24,064 nt of DNA from Candidatus Woesearchaeota archaeon (GTDB lineage Archaea; Nanobdellota; Nanobdellia; Woesearchaeales; UBA525), in NCBI GenBank assembly GCA_018221165.1, contig JAAOYD010000011.1, positions 1 through 24,064 of the forward strand. Direction: 5' to 3'. Shown one piece after another: positions 6,759 to 15,115 of this stretch; positions within the stretch are counted from its first letter, which is position 1; the number at the start of each line of letters is the position of its first letter. Position numbers and translations under genes: made by a program. A model generated the notes under the pieces. The model saw nothing but the letters and a program-made list of their open reading frames with translations. It ran no database searches and had not been told where the DNA came from.

Positions 6759-7283
6759 ATGAAGATAATCCTAACATTACTGATTGTTATGGTGCTCGCG
6801 CTCGCAGCGTGCAGCACCTCAGAACCAGCACCTGAAGAGGCAGAGAACCTTCTACCTCCGCAGATGGACGCGAAACCAAGCCTTATGGGTGGCTGCGGCG
6901 GCATGAAGACAGTGCTTAGTGATAAGCAAGGTGAGAACAGCATCGCTTTAGTGCGCTTCGAAACTGACCCTGTTGGCAGCGATCTTGATGTCGACGCCGC
7001 AGTGATTAGTGTCGAAAAGGGAGGCGACCTCACCTGGACAGCCTACAAGGCAGTGATTACTCTGGTAAAGGCGCAGAACCTCGGCCAGAAATTCACCAGA
7101 GAAGTCGCAATTGGACGCGAACTCGGCCCGTCAGGAAACTGCTTCAACGCAAAGATTCCGCTTGCTGGATGGACAGCGAAGCACCCAGAAGATGACTACG
7201 TCGCAACCGTTGCACTCATGCAAGGCGGACAGACGCTTGCCCGGGCGACTTCGACCGCTCCAATGAGTGCCTTCACAGGATAA
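6759..7283 (+). CDS. Predicted secreted lipoprotein of unknown function
   Basis: This 174-residue protein begins with a short hydrophobic signal followed by the lipobox LAAC (C18), so it is probably lipid-anchored on the outer face of the membrane. After a Ser/Pro/Glu linker comes a domain of about 135 residues with alternating hydrophobic positions (AVISVEKGG, YKAVITLVKA, DYVATVALMQGG), which suggests a beta sandwich. Two close cysteines (GGCGG and NC near residue 128) could form a disulfide. I do not recognise the family. The ATG at 6759 is fixed by GAGGTGAT at 6747-6754. It is followed by a T-rich terminator, so it is probably transcribed apart from the large surface operon downstream. Confidence 0.8.
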   Translation: MKIILTLLIVMVLALAACSTSEPAPEEAENLLPPQMDAKPSLMGGCGGMKTVLSDKQGENSIALVRFETDPVGSDLDVDAAVISVEKGGDLTWTAYKAVITLVKAQNLGQKFTREVAIGRELGPSGNCFNAKIPLAGWTAKHPEDDYVATVALMQGGQTLARATSTAPMSAFTG

Positions 7284-7292
7284 GAACTAACC

Positions 7293-7310
7293 TTTTTTCC
7301 TTTTTCTTTA
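7293..7310 (+). terminator. T-rich terminator after the lipoprotein gene
   Basis: Eight nt after the stop codon the sequence reads TTTTTTCCTTTTTCTTT, matching archaeal poly-T termination. Confidence 0.55.
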
Positions 7311-7333
7311 ATTCTTACTCTTTCTACTCAATA

Positions 7334-7374
7334 CTTTTTTAAATTGACTTGCTGAGAAACTACCTGGGAGGAGT
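7334..7374 (+). promoter_or_regulatory. Promoter and strong Shine-Dalgarno of the surface-protein operon
   Basis: An AT-rich CTTTTTTAAATT (7334-7345) is the likely TATA element. GGGAGGAGT at 7366-7374 is an unusually strong ribosome-binding site 3 nt before the ATG at 7378. Confidence 0.5.
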
Positions 7375-7377
7375 AGT

Positions 7378-10300
7378 ATGGTAGCTCGACAAAAAAAGAA
7401 AAAGACGCATTCTAGTAAGTCGACCCGTAAAAAGGCAAAACACACAAAACCCCATAAGAAACACAAGTCCACAGTCCAAAAACGATTCAGCGACTTCACC
7501 GAACAACCGCTTTTCAAAGTACTCCTCTTCATCATCGCGCTCACGCTCATCTTCTACCTCCCCATCCTGCCAGCGAACATGCTGGGCTTCGCAGGATTCC
7601 TACCTGGTTTAGCTCTCGAAGAAGGCACACTTGTTCTCGACGCGCAACCGACCACCTTCCAACTCGACGGACACGCATTCACCCTCGCCTACACCGGATT
7701 TACGCGGGACGGTCCCATCATCGAACTGAACGGAACCGCACTTCCCCGAATCGGAAAAGACGAAGGCCACCAGATTCTCCCAGATCTCTACTTCTATATT
7801 GTAAACTACGACATAAGTAGCACAACTTACGAGATTGGCCATCGCTGGCACGCACCGAACTGCCAAGGCATCGACGCTGGTGAAACGGCAAGCGGGTTAT
7901 GCTGCAACGGCGAACTCATCGAGAAGCCGAACTGCATGATTGAAATCCTCCACGAACCCATCCAATGCGGCGACTACGTCCTTGAATGCCAAGGAACACA
8001 ACTCGTGAACTATGAAGGGACTGTGCCTGGAGACCGCATCGCAACGAGAAACGTCGACGGCGAGTGGGAGTTCTATCATACCGGAAGCGGAGAACAATTC
8101 GTCGTCCGCGGTAACAATATCATCAGACTTAGAGAACAAATCAACCCTTGGAACGACGAACTGATAACAAGTCATGGTGTTTTCCTACCGGAAGACTACA
8201 ACTCTGCGGAAATGGATGCTGTACTCGCTGACATGGAAAGCTTCGGCTACAACACTGTACGCGTCTTTGTCAGCTTTTACCAGATTAATGACGCGTCAGG
8301 CACTGGTGTGAACCAAGCTCTCATCGCGAACATCGCTGACTTCCTCGAGCTTGCACAACAACACGATATCTACGTCTTCCTCACACTCCCAACACTTCTC
8401 CCCTACAACTATTACTCATTCGAACAGAACTACCCTTGGGTCAACAGACAATTTTTCACACAAGAAAGCATTGAAGACAGAAAACGATTCATCACCGACT
8501 TTATCACCGCACTGAAAGCGGAGAACGCACCCCTCGAGCGGATACTTGCCTATGGTATTGTGAACGAACTCTTCACCATGGAAGGCAACCAGAATACTGG
8601 AAGAATCTTCTGGCCATACAATGTTACTGGATCAGTCACTACAGGACAAGGTGTGTACACTATACCAACACAGCATGATGAAATGTGGGCTGATAATCTC
8701 GCCAACTTCCTCGACGAGAGTGTTGCGGAGATCAAACGGCACGACTCTAGCGCGCTTGTCACGACCGGCTTCTTCACGACGAGAGAATTCAGAAACACAC
8801 CAGCAGATGTCAAAATAGTCTTACCCGCTGCTAGCTTCGTCGCGAACACACAGCTTGACTTCCTCAGCCTCCACACCTATCCTGACACAATACATAGCTT
8901 CAGCGACTTTGCCACAGCGTTTGAACTCCCAACAAACTATGACCGCCCAGTTATTGGTGGCGAAATAGGAGTGTTAAAACATAACTACCCAACAATCCAA
9001 CAAGCAGAACAAGAATACACAACACTCATGGAAAACTCTTGCACCTATGGCTACGATGGCTGGCTTTCCTGGATTTGGGATGAATCAGGCACGCACGAAG
9101 CCTGGAACATGATTGAACAGGACAACTATCTTAACAACGTGATTTCACCAAACGCGTGGACAGACGTCTGCGCAGACACCTGCCCTGCACCATACAACAC
9201 CTGCGAAGACTTTGAAGAATGTGATGGTACCTGGGTCAACCAAGCGACAATGTGTTGCGATGGCATATGCGTGCACAGCTTCCCAACCCCTACTTGCACT
9301 CAACAAAGCGGATATATCTGTGAACTGGACGAGTCCTGCGCACAACCTTTCATTCCCTCTTCTGATTCTGATAGGTGCTGCCCAGAAACCTGCACCCCTC
9401 CAGTAATACCCACAGAAAATGAAGTCGCTGTACCCTGGCTCATCAGAACCGCGACAGGTAACGAGTTCACACTCCACTTCGGCGAGTACGGCGACACACC
9501 AGTACCTGGCGATTACGACGGTGATGGCGTGACTGATGTGGCAGTGTGGCGACGTTACAAAGAGCCTGAATGGAACGGTCACGTCTCGAAATGGATAATC
9601 CACCAGAGTAGCACTGATACTGTTGTCGAGGAGAACTTCGGCGACGCTTCAGAACTCAAGAGAGATGTCCCTGTACAAGCAGATTATGACGGTGACGGCA
9701 TTACAGACATGGCTTACTTCCGCGAAAGCAACAACGTCTGGACCATCAAACAAAGTAGTAATGGACAAACAGTGACGAGAACTTGGGACCCGTGGGACAA
9801 CGGAATTGACGACTTCAAATATGCTTGGTATAATGAATGGAGTCAGACAAGTGCTGTCCCATCAGCAGCAGACTATGACGGGGATGGGCTCGCGGATCTC
9901 ATCGCCTTCCGACCATATGACGCAAGATGGAGAATCCAAAAGAGTAGTGACTCTACCACCATCGGACAGACCTTCGGAAAAGCAGGCACGAATGACGGAG
10001 CTTGGCACATCTACGATATTGGCGTTCCCGCAGACTACAACGGTGACGGCACAGCAGAACTCGCCATTAGACGCCCTGACGAGAACCGCTTCCAAGTACA
10101 AGGCGGCGAGAACCTCATCTTCGGTGAACGAATGGGCAAGCCCGCTGTCGGCGATTACGACGGTGACGGCAAAGCAGACTTCGCGATCGTCCTCAAGCAA
10201 CCCTCGCTCGACTTTGACATCATCACAGACGACGTGACGGCAGCAGGCGTCGAATGGACACTCCGTGAAAGCAGCCCGCAAGTCATGGACGACGACGGCA

Positions 10301-11457
10301 CCTACCGTATGATCTCCTGCGGCAACAGCTTGTTCTACAACATGGCTGACGCAGTCTGGTACGCGAAAAGCGAAACGTCAGCCACTTCAGGATTTGAGGA
10401 GAAACGAAAAATCGCCCTCGGCGGCTGCCACAGTACCTTCATCAAAGTGCCCGCAAATATCAACAGCCGATTTAGCAACGACTGTGGAGCGAACAACGAC
10501 GTCTACCTTCTTTACACTGAATCTGACAGCTATAACTGGCGAAGTGATGTTGATATCACCATGTTCGACACACCTAGCTCTTTCGACAGTCAATGGAAGT
10601 GCAGACCAAGAGATGTAGTGAACAATGTCCTGCGCAACCTCTGTGATTATCCAGGAGCGCCTGCATGCTGTAATCTCCCCATCATGCCACGAGAAGAATA
10701 CGATGGAAACAAGATCCTCCTCTTTTACACTTGCGACCCTGACGCCTCCACCGAACCATGGAAACGCGTCGGACCAGTTATCACACTTGATGATCCGGTG
10801 CCGCCAGGCAGCACCCATGGCGACCCATATGGAGAAGGCCATCCGAACGCGCAGTTCCTCAACGGCGAAGTCTACATCACACACTACGACAATCAGAACG
10901 TCCCCGACGGAAGCACACACTTATTCAAACACACCTCGGTTGCAACATCAGCAGACGGCGAGCACTTCACCAAGCACGGACGCGTCCAAGGAACAGTCGG
11001 GCAAGAAAACCAATATTTGCCTGCTGCCGACATGTTCCTCGGTGTTGGAGTCGCTGGCGGAGGGATTCCACTCTACTTCGCAAAAGATCTCATGAATCAA
11101 GAACATTGGACTCTGCAAGAAGTGTGGGAACATGTCAAGGATGAATGGGACGTGCCACGCACACTTGACTGTGGGATGTCGCCAGGATTCCTCAGGAACA
11201 AATATGGCATCATTGAAGGAGAACAACCAATCGTTTATGTCGAACAATGGAACGCCAACAACTATTGCTACCCACTCGATGATGGTGGAGATTGGAGTCT
11301 CAATGCAGGAGACCCCATAGCAACACGAATCAACCTCGACATACAACAAAGCAAATGTCGCGGCGCGATGTATCGCGGCTGTGCTGGCGGCGTGCAAGAA
11401 CGCACCTGCACAGCAACTGGCTGGAGCGCTTGGGGAACATGCGGAGGCACCTCATGA
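7378..11457 (+). CDS. Membrane-anchored GH-A-clan glycosidase with FG-GAP repeats and propeller-like C-terminus
   Basis: This 1359-residue protein has a very basic cytoplasmic tail (1-40, many Lys/His), one membrane segment (about 44-66) and a large outside part. A TIM-barrel glycoside hydrolase resembling GH5 spans about 229-600: GYNTVRVF, YGIVNELF with acid/base E397 preceded by N396, LHTYP with H499 and Y501, RPVIGGEIG with nucleophile E529, and GWLSWIW. A Cys-rich segment (about 605-690) follows, then five FG-GAP/VCBS repeats with DxDGDG calcium loops (about 705-945), then a beta-rich domain (about 965-1340) resembling GH43/GH32-type propellers. It ends with a thrombospondin-like WSAWGTC. 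Catalytic residues look intact, so polysaccharide or glycoprotein cleavage outside the cell is likely. Substrate is unknown. The next gene overlaps by ATGA. Confidence 0.88.
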   Translation: MVARQKKKKTHSSKSTRKKAKHTKPHKKHKSTVQKRFSDFTEQPLFKVLLFIIALTLIFYLPILPANMLGFAGFLPGLALEEGTLVLDAQPTTFQLDGHAFTLAYTGFTRDGPIIELNGTALPRIGKDEGHQILPDLYFYIVNYDISSTTYEIGHRWHAPNCQGIDAGETASGLCCNGELIEKPNCMIEILHEPIQCGDYVLECQGTQLVNYEGTVPGDRIATRNVDGEWEFYHTGSGEQFVVRGNNIIRLREQINPWNDELITSHGVFLPEDYNSAEMDAVLADMESFGYNTVRVFVSFYQINDASGTGVNQALIANIADFLELAQQHDIYVFLTLPTLLPYNYYSFEQNYPWVNRQFFTQESIEDRKRFITDFITALKAENAPLERILAYGIVNELFTMEGNQNTGRIFWPYNVTGSVTTGQGVYTIPTQHDEMWADNLANFLDESVAEIKRHDSSALVTTGFFTTREFRNTPADVKIVLPAASFVANTQLDFLSLHTYPDTIHSFSDFATAFELPTNYDRPVIGGEIGVLKHNYPTIQQAEQEYTTLMENSCTYGYDGWLSWIWDESGTHEAWNMIEQDNYLNNVISPNAWTDVCADTCPAPYNTCEDFEECDGTWVNQATMCCDGICVHSFPTPTCTQQSGYICELDESCAQPFIPSSDSDRCCPETCTPPVIPTENEVAVPWLIRTATGNEFTLHFGEYGDTPVPGDYDGDGVTDVAVWRRYKEPEWNGHVSKWIIHQSSTDTVVEENFGDASELKRDVPVQADYDGDGITDMAYFRESNNVWTIKQSSNGQTVTRTWDPWDNGIDDFKYAWYNEWSQTSAVPSAADYDGDGLADLIAFRPYDARWRIQKSSDSTTIGQTFGKAGTNDGAWHIYDIGVPADYNGDGTAELAIRRPDENRFQVQGGENLIFGERMGKPAVGDYDGDGKADFAIVLKQPSLDFDIITDDVTAAGVEWTLRESSPQVMDDDGTYRMISCGNSLFYNMADAVWYAKSETSATSGFEEKRKIALGGCHSTFIKVPANINSRFSNDCGANNDVYLLYTESDSYNWRSDVDITMFDTPSSFDSQWKCRPRDVVNNVLRNLCDYPGAPACCNLPIMPREEYDGNKILLFYTCDPDASTEPWKRVGPVITLDDPVPPGSTHGDPYGEGHPNAQFLNGEVYITHYDNQNVPDGSTHLFKHTSVATSADGEHFTKHGRVQGTVGQENQYLPAADMFLGVGVAGGGIPLYFAKDLMNQEHWTLQEVWEHVKDEWDVPRTLDCGMSPGFLRNKYGIIEGEQPIVYVEQWNANNYCYPLDDGGDWSLNAGDPIATRINLDIQQSKCRGAMYRGCAGGVQERTCTATGWSAWGTCGGTS
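9490..10200 (+). repeat. Five FG-GAP/VCBS-type repeats
   Basis: Within the glycosidase gene the pattern DYDGDGxxD recurs near 9508, 9682, 9871, 10030 and 10153 (the fourth as DYNGDG). Each is followed by a hydrophobic strand such as VAVWRR, MAYFRE, LIAFRP, LAIRRP or FAIVLK. Spacing is about 120-190 nt, as in integrin-alpha-like propellers. Confidence 0.8.
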
Positions 11458-14400
11458 GACGCGTCCTCCTCTTCAGCCTCTTCGCACTCATGAGTATTCT
11501 CATGGTGAGCGCCCAATGTCTCGACACAATCGACAACGACGGTGATAGTTTTATCGACTTCCCCTTGGATGTCGGCTGCGCTGCTGGCGACGATACTGAT
11601 GAGCTCGATACGAGCGATTACGACGGTGACGGCTGCCGCGACAGCGACGACCGCTTCCCTACTATCTATGGAACCGACCAGAAAGATTGCGATGAGGAAT
11701 ATTTACCGCCTCCTGAAGAATGTGGCGATGGCAATCCTGATCCAGGAGAGCAATGTGATAACGGCGCAAACAACGGCGTTGTCTGCACTCCACCATACGC
11801 AGGGAGCTGCACCTACTGTGATGCAGCGTGTATCGACGTGACACTCCAAGGAGAATACTGCGGTGATAACATCCTGAATTACACTTATGAAAACTGTGAT
11901 GGGAGCAATCTCAACGGCAACGACTGTACAACTGTGCCTGGCAGCTACACTGGCGGCGCATTAAGCTGCGACAACACCTGTCAATTCGATGTGAGTGCCT
12001 GTACTAGTGGAACAGGTGGTGAATGCGGTGACGGAACAGTTGGCGAGGGAGAAAACTGTGATGGAACCAATCTCGATGGAGAAACATGCACGAGTCTCGG
12101 CCTCCCTGAGGGTATACTCAACTGCAATAGCACCTGTCAATTCGACACCAACGGCTGTACCGGCTGTGATATACCGATACCTATCTGTTCAGTCACTGGC
12201 GAAGCGATGACAAAGATGGACCCTGCATTCCTCGGCATTATCATCAATGAGATGCACACTGCTGTTCCATACGCTGATGTCTCGACAAAACTCGCAGAAG
12301 CGAACATTCACACTGTCCGACGAATGCTCAACTGGAAGTACGCAGAACCGGTAGATGACCAATGGGACTACAGCAAATGGCACGACATGCTCTTGCAATT
12401 TCATGCCGATGGAACTAAACTCAGGCTCACCCTCGGTCAGACTCCACGATGGGCCTCGACCTATCCTGATGCTGTCCACCCAACAAACGGTAACGACATC
12501 TATGATACCTTCCCACCAACAGATATGGCTGAATGGGATGAGTATGTTACGGAAACTGTTACGCGCTACGCAAGTATTACCGATGACTGGGAGATATGGC
12601 TCGAACCTGACTGGAGCTTCAATCTCGACCCGGAAAAAGTGACTGTCGGAACGACGCTCACAGACCCGAACGTGCCAATCGTCTATGTCGAGATGCTCAA
12701 CAGAGCAGCGGCCATCATCAGACAGCTTGACCCGACAGCGAAAGTTTGGGGTCCTGATGTCATAACTAGTCTCCATTGGGACCGTGATCCGGAAATCCAT
12801 CTCCGCTTCATCAGAGAAGTGCTCGCGAACGGCGATGTGGACGGTATCAACATCCACACATTCAGCGTCGATGTTGCAGGAATGGTTACCTCTTACGAAG
12901 ATATCAGGACGTTCATGAATGCGAACGGTGGAGCAGACCTACCGCTCATCGTGACCGCAGCCCAAATAGGCTCGACGAATGAATGTCCCTACATAGGCAT
13001 GACCCTTGAAGAAGAAGGGCAAATCATGAGTGATATCTACACCTGCCTCGCGAATGCGGGAGCTGAAGAAGTCTACATGTACAAATCCACAGACCGGAAT
13101 CGAAGCACCTGGGGTGATACGCGTTGCGAACCAGAAGTGGAGCGAAGCGGTATCCTCGGCATCAAACAAGACGGCTATCCACGACAACCTGGCTTCTATA
13201 AGCTCAAGGAAATCGGCGAATACCTTAATGATATCTGTCCGGATACATGCGGCGACTCAGTCTTAGACGCTGGTGAGGACTGCGACAACGGAACCGCACT
13301 TAACGGTGTGGCATGCACACCTCCCTATGACAGCAGCTGCATCTACTGCAGCGCAACCTGCACAAACATCACCTTACTCGGCAGCGTCTGCGGCGACAAC
13401 ACCACCAATATTCCCTTCGAAGAATGCGACAATGGCACAAACAACGGCGTGATGTGCGCACCATTGTATAACGAAACGTGCGATTGGTGCAACCTCACCT
13501 GCAGTATCACAACAGAACAAGGAGACTATTGCGGCGACAACGCCACGCAAGCGGGAGAGCAATGCGACAACCTCGACTTCAGCGTCAACTGCACAGACTT
13601 CAGCTACACTGGTGGGACATTGAGCTGTGACAACACCTGCCTATTCAATGAAACCTTATGCACTGGTGGCAGCGCAGGAACTTGCGGCGATGGAAGTGTT
13701 GACGCAGGCGAGCAATGCGACGGCACCAACTTCAGCTCCTTGAACTGCACCGCCTTCGGAAACTTCACCGGCGGAAACCTTACTTGCAACGCTACGTGCG
13801 CAATCAGTACTCTTCTCTGCGAAGACAACGGAACACTCATCGAATGCGGTAATGGTGTGAAAGAAGTTGGAGAAGCCTGCGACGGCAGTGATTACGGTGG
13901 CGCGACATGTTCCTCATATGGTTATGATATTGGCTCACTCACCTGTACCTCATGCGCGATTAGCACAAGCGGCTGCGGCCAGAGCACCATCTATTACGGA
14001 GGCGGTGGAGGCGGCGGTGGCGGAGGAGGAGGAGGCAGCAGCTCCCTCTGGATTACCGACGCTGACAAAAATGACAGTGACGATGGAGATGATGGAAGCG
14101 GCGATGGAAGCTCAACCACCTGCGCAGACAATGACGGTGATGGCTATGACGACAAAGGCTGTGGCGGCACTGACTGCAACGATCGCGACACCGCGGTGCA
14201 TCCCGGCGCGTCTGAGGTGTGCAATAACAGACGCGATGATAATTGTGATGGGCAAATAGATGAAGGCTGCGATACGGGGAGTACTGCACCACCAAGCGAA
14301 CCAAGCTTCAGTTATACAGTAACCCCGAGCACGAGCGGCGACACAGTCACAGTCACTGTTACTGTCAACAATGATAACACTGCACGAGACGGCTTGCAAG

Positions 14401-14600
14401 CGACGCTCGACATCAATGAAGGAAGAAGAACATTATATTTCAAACTACTCGGACCGTTCAGCGTCGGAAGTGGAGAAACCTTCACCAAATACTACACCTT
14501 CCCTGCGAGCAACATTGACGGAGACGGCGTAACAATCGAGACAACCCTACGAGAACACGGCACAATCATCGAACAAACAACCCAATCAATCGGAGGCTGA
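11454..14600 (+). CDS. Secreted Cys-rich repeat protein with an inserted TIM-barrel (GH-like) domain and MopE-type motif
   Basis: This 1048-residue protein starts with a cleavable signal peptide (cut near VSA20-Q21). In order follow CLDTIDNDGDSFID and DYDGDGC calcium-binding motifs; three Cys-rich CGDGxxxxGExCD repeats (about 89-239); a TIM-barrel-like domain (about 255-590) resembling GH39/GH5; five more Cys-rich repeats (about 598-842); 13 consecutive glycines (849-861); an acidic DNDGDGYDD...DCNDRD...CDGQID motif typical of MopE-like metal-binding repeats (about 892-940); and a C-terminal Ig-like beta domain. The barrel has WEIWLEPD with E384 at the acid/base position but Leu instead of Asn before it. 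Where the nucleophile is expected, it reads IVTAAQIG with no Glu, so it may bind rather than cleave. The ATG at 11454 overlaps the upstream stop and follows GGAGG. Confidence 0.85.
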   Translation: MRRVLLFSLFALMSILMVSAQCLDTIDNDGDSFIDFPLDVGCAAGDDTDELDTSDYDGDGCRDSDDRFPTIYGTDQKDCDEEYLPPPEECGDGNPDPGEQCDNGANNGVVCTPPYAGSCTYCDAACIDVTLQGEYCGDNILNYTYENCDGSNLNGNDCTTVPGSYTGGALSCDNTCQFDVSACTSGTGGECGDGTVGEGENCDGTNLDGETCTSLGLPEGILNCNSTCQFDTNGCTGCDIPIPICSVTGEAMTKMDPAFLGIIINEMHTAVPYADVSTKLAEANIHTVRRMLNWKYAEPVDDQWDYSKWHDMLLQFHADGTKLRLTLGQTPRWASTYPDAVHPTNGNDIYDTFPPTDMAEWDEYVTETVTRYASITDDWEIWLEPDWSFNLDPEKVTVGTTLTDPNVPIVYVEMLNRAAAIIRQLDPTAKVWGPDVITSLHWDRDPEIHLRFIREVLANGDVDGINIHTFSVDVAGMVTSYEDIRTFMNANGGADLPLIVTAAQIGSTNECPYIGMTLEEEGQIMSDIYTCLANAGAEEVYMYKSTDRNRSTWGDTRCEPEVERSGILGIKQDGYPRQPGFYKLKEIGEYLNDICPDTCGDSVLDAGEDCDNGTALNGVACTPPYDSSCIYCSATCTNITLLGSVCGDNTTNIPFEECDNGTNNGVMCAPLYNETCDWCNLTCSITTEQGDYCGDNATQAGEQCDNLDFSVNCTDFSYTGGTLSCDNTCLFNETLCTGGSAGTCGDGSVDAGEQCDGTNFSSLNCTAFGNFTGGNLTCNATCAISTLLCEDNGTLIECGNGVKEVGEACDGSDYGGATCSSYGYDIGSLTCTSCAISTSGCGQSTIYYGGGGGGGGGGGGGSSSLWITDADKNDSDDGDDGSGDGSSTTCADNDGDGYDDKGCGGTDCNDRDTAVHPGASEVCNNRRDDNCDGQIDEGCDTGSTAPPSEPSFSYTVTPSTSGDTVTVTVTVNNDNTARDGLQATLDINEGRRTLYFKLLGPFSVGSGETFTKYYTFPASNIDGDGVTIETTLREHGTIIEQTTQSIGG
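11718..12169 (+). repeat. Cys-rich CGDG...CD repeat array, first block (3 units)
   Basis: Units start near 11718 (ECGDGNPDPGEQCDNG), 11858 (YCGDN) and 12024 (ECGDGTVGEGENCDG). They match the Myxococcus-type Cys-rich/DUF4215 pattern and contain one longer form with CTPPYAGSCTYC. Confidence 0.8.
13246..13977 (+). repeat. Cys-rich CGDG...CD repeat array, second block (5 units)
   Basis: Units start near 13248, 13390, 13530, 13682 and 13844. Two have the long form (ACTPPYDSSCIYC and MCAPLYNETCDWC), the others the short form ending in a CDNTC/CNATC-like loop. A stretch near 13604 (TACACTGGTGGGACATTGAG) closely matches one near 11946, which points to unit duplication across the inserted barrel domain. 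Confidence 0.8.
13998..14036 (+). repeat. Thirteen-glycine linker
   Basis: Thirteen consecutive Gly codons using GGA, GGC and GGT in mixed order, so this is an amino-acid-level run and not a simple nucleotide repeat. It separates the Cys-rich block from the acidic calcium-binding segment. Confidence 0.9.
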
Positions 14601-14605
14601 GAACC

Positions 14606-15082
14606 ATGACCTATGCATTCGGAATAGACATACCTGTTATTGAAACAATGCTTATCATCACAATATTATTCATCATCGGCGTTGCCTTCATGATATGGCA
14701 AATGTTTAACGTGCGCAAACACATCGGCATACTCGAGAGCACAACACTCGAGATACGACGCTACGAAGAAGAAGAAGGAAAGGAGCTGCAACGCTTCGAG
14801 CAGGACATCGCGAATTTCGAAAGTGACGAAGCGGAGTTCTTCCTCGCCAAAATGCTGCCCAGCCTGACGCAAACACAGAACTTCGCCGCGAACAGGCTCT
14901 TGAGTAAGCGACGACCAGAACAAGTCGTGGCTGAATTAATGAAGAAAGGTATACAACAAGAACTGGCAACACAAGTGGTGAACAGTATCGCCTACTACCT
15001 CCAATACTACGACAAGACGCCGAAGCAACAGAACGCGAAACAAACCAAAGTCGGAGAGAAACTAGGACAACTGCAGCAATAA
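14606..15082 (+). CDS. Small membrane protein with coiled coil, last gene of the surface operon
   Basis: This 158-residue protein has one N-terminal membrane helix (about residues 10-36, rich in Ile/Leu/Met). A highly charged heptad-like helix with EIRRYEEEEGKELQRFEQ (about 48-70) follows, then a helical tail ending in Gln/Lys-rich sequence. There is no signal peptidase site, so it should stay anchored with the coiled coil most likely in the cytoplasm. I do not recognise the family. Its ATG lies 5 nt after the stop of the Cys-rich protein, with GGAGG (14592-14596) as ribosome-binding site, so it is the third gene of one operon. A scaffold or secretion-assisting role for the two large surface proteins is only a guess. 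A T-rich terminator follows. Confidence 0.8.
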   Translation: MTYAFGIDIPVIETMLIITILFIIGVAFMIWQMFNVRKHIGILESTTLEIRRYEEEEGKELQRFEQDIANFESDEAEFFLAKMLPSLTQTQNFAANRLLSKRRPEQVVAELMKKGIQQELATQVVNSIAYYLQYYDKTPKQQNAKQTKVGEKLGQLQQ

Positions 15083-15098
15083 GTTCTACATAAAACGC

Positions 15099-15110
15099 TT
15101 TTTCTTTCTT
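15099..15110 (+). terminator. T-rich terminator of the surface-protein operon
   Basis: TTTTTCTTTCTT begins 16 nt after the stop codon of the last plus-strand gene and ends just before the convergent DUF106 stop. Confidence 0.5.
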
Positions 15111-15115
15111 ACTAG

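Noticed and set aside
11292..11453. N-terminal extension of the Cys-rich protein back to 11292
   Set aside because: It overlaps the end of the upstream glycosidase in another frame, and a signal peptide with its own ribosome-binding site begins at 11454.
11340..11457. Possible single gene split between the glycosidase and the Cys-rich protein by a frameshift
   Set aside because: The second protein has a proper signal peptide and Shine-Dalgarno and overlaps as ATGA, the usual coupling in this genome.
12189..12857. Minus-strand frame of 222 codons opposite the barrel domain
   Set aside because: No family features, no promoter or ribosome-binding site. The plus-strand frame shows clear GH-A-clan motifs.
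11718..13977. CRISPR-like or tandem DNA repeat in the Cys-rich region
   Set aside because: The repetition is at the protein level with unequal unit lengths and no constant DNA repeat or spacer pattern. No CRISPR array, rRNA or insertion sequence was seen in the window.
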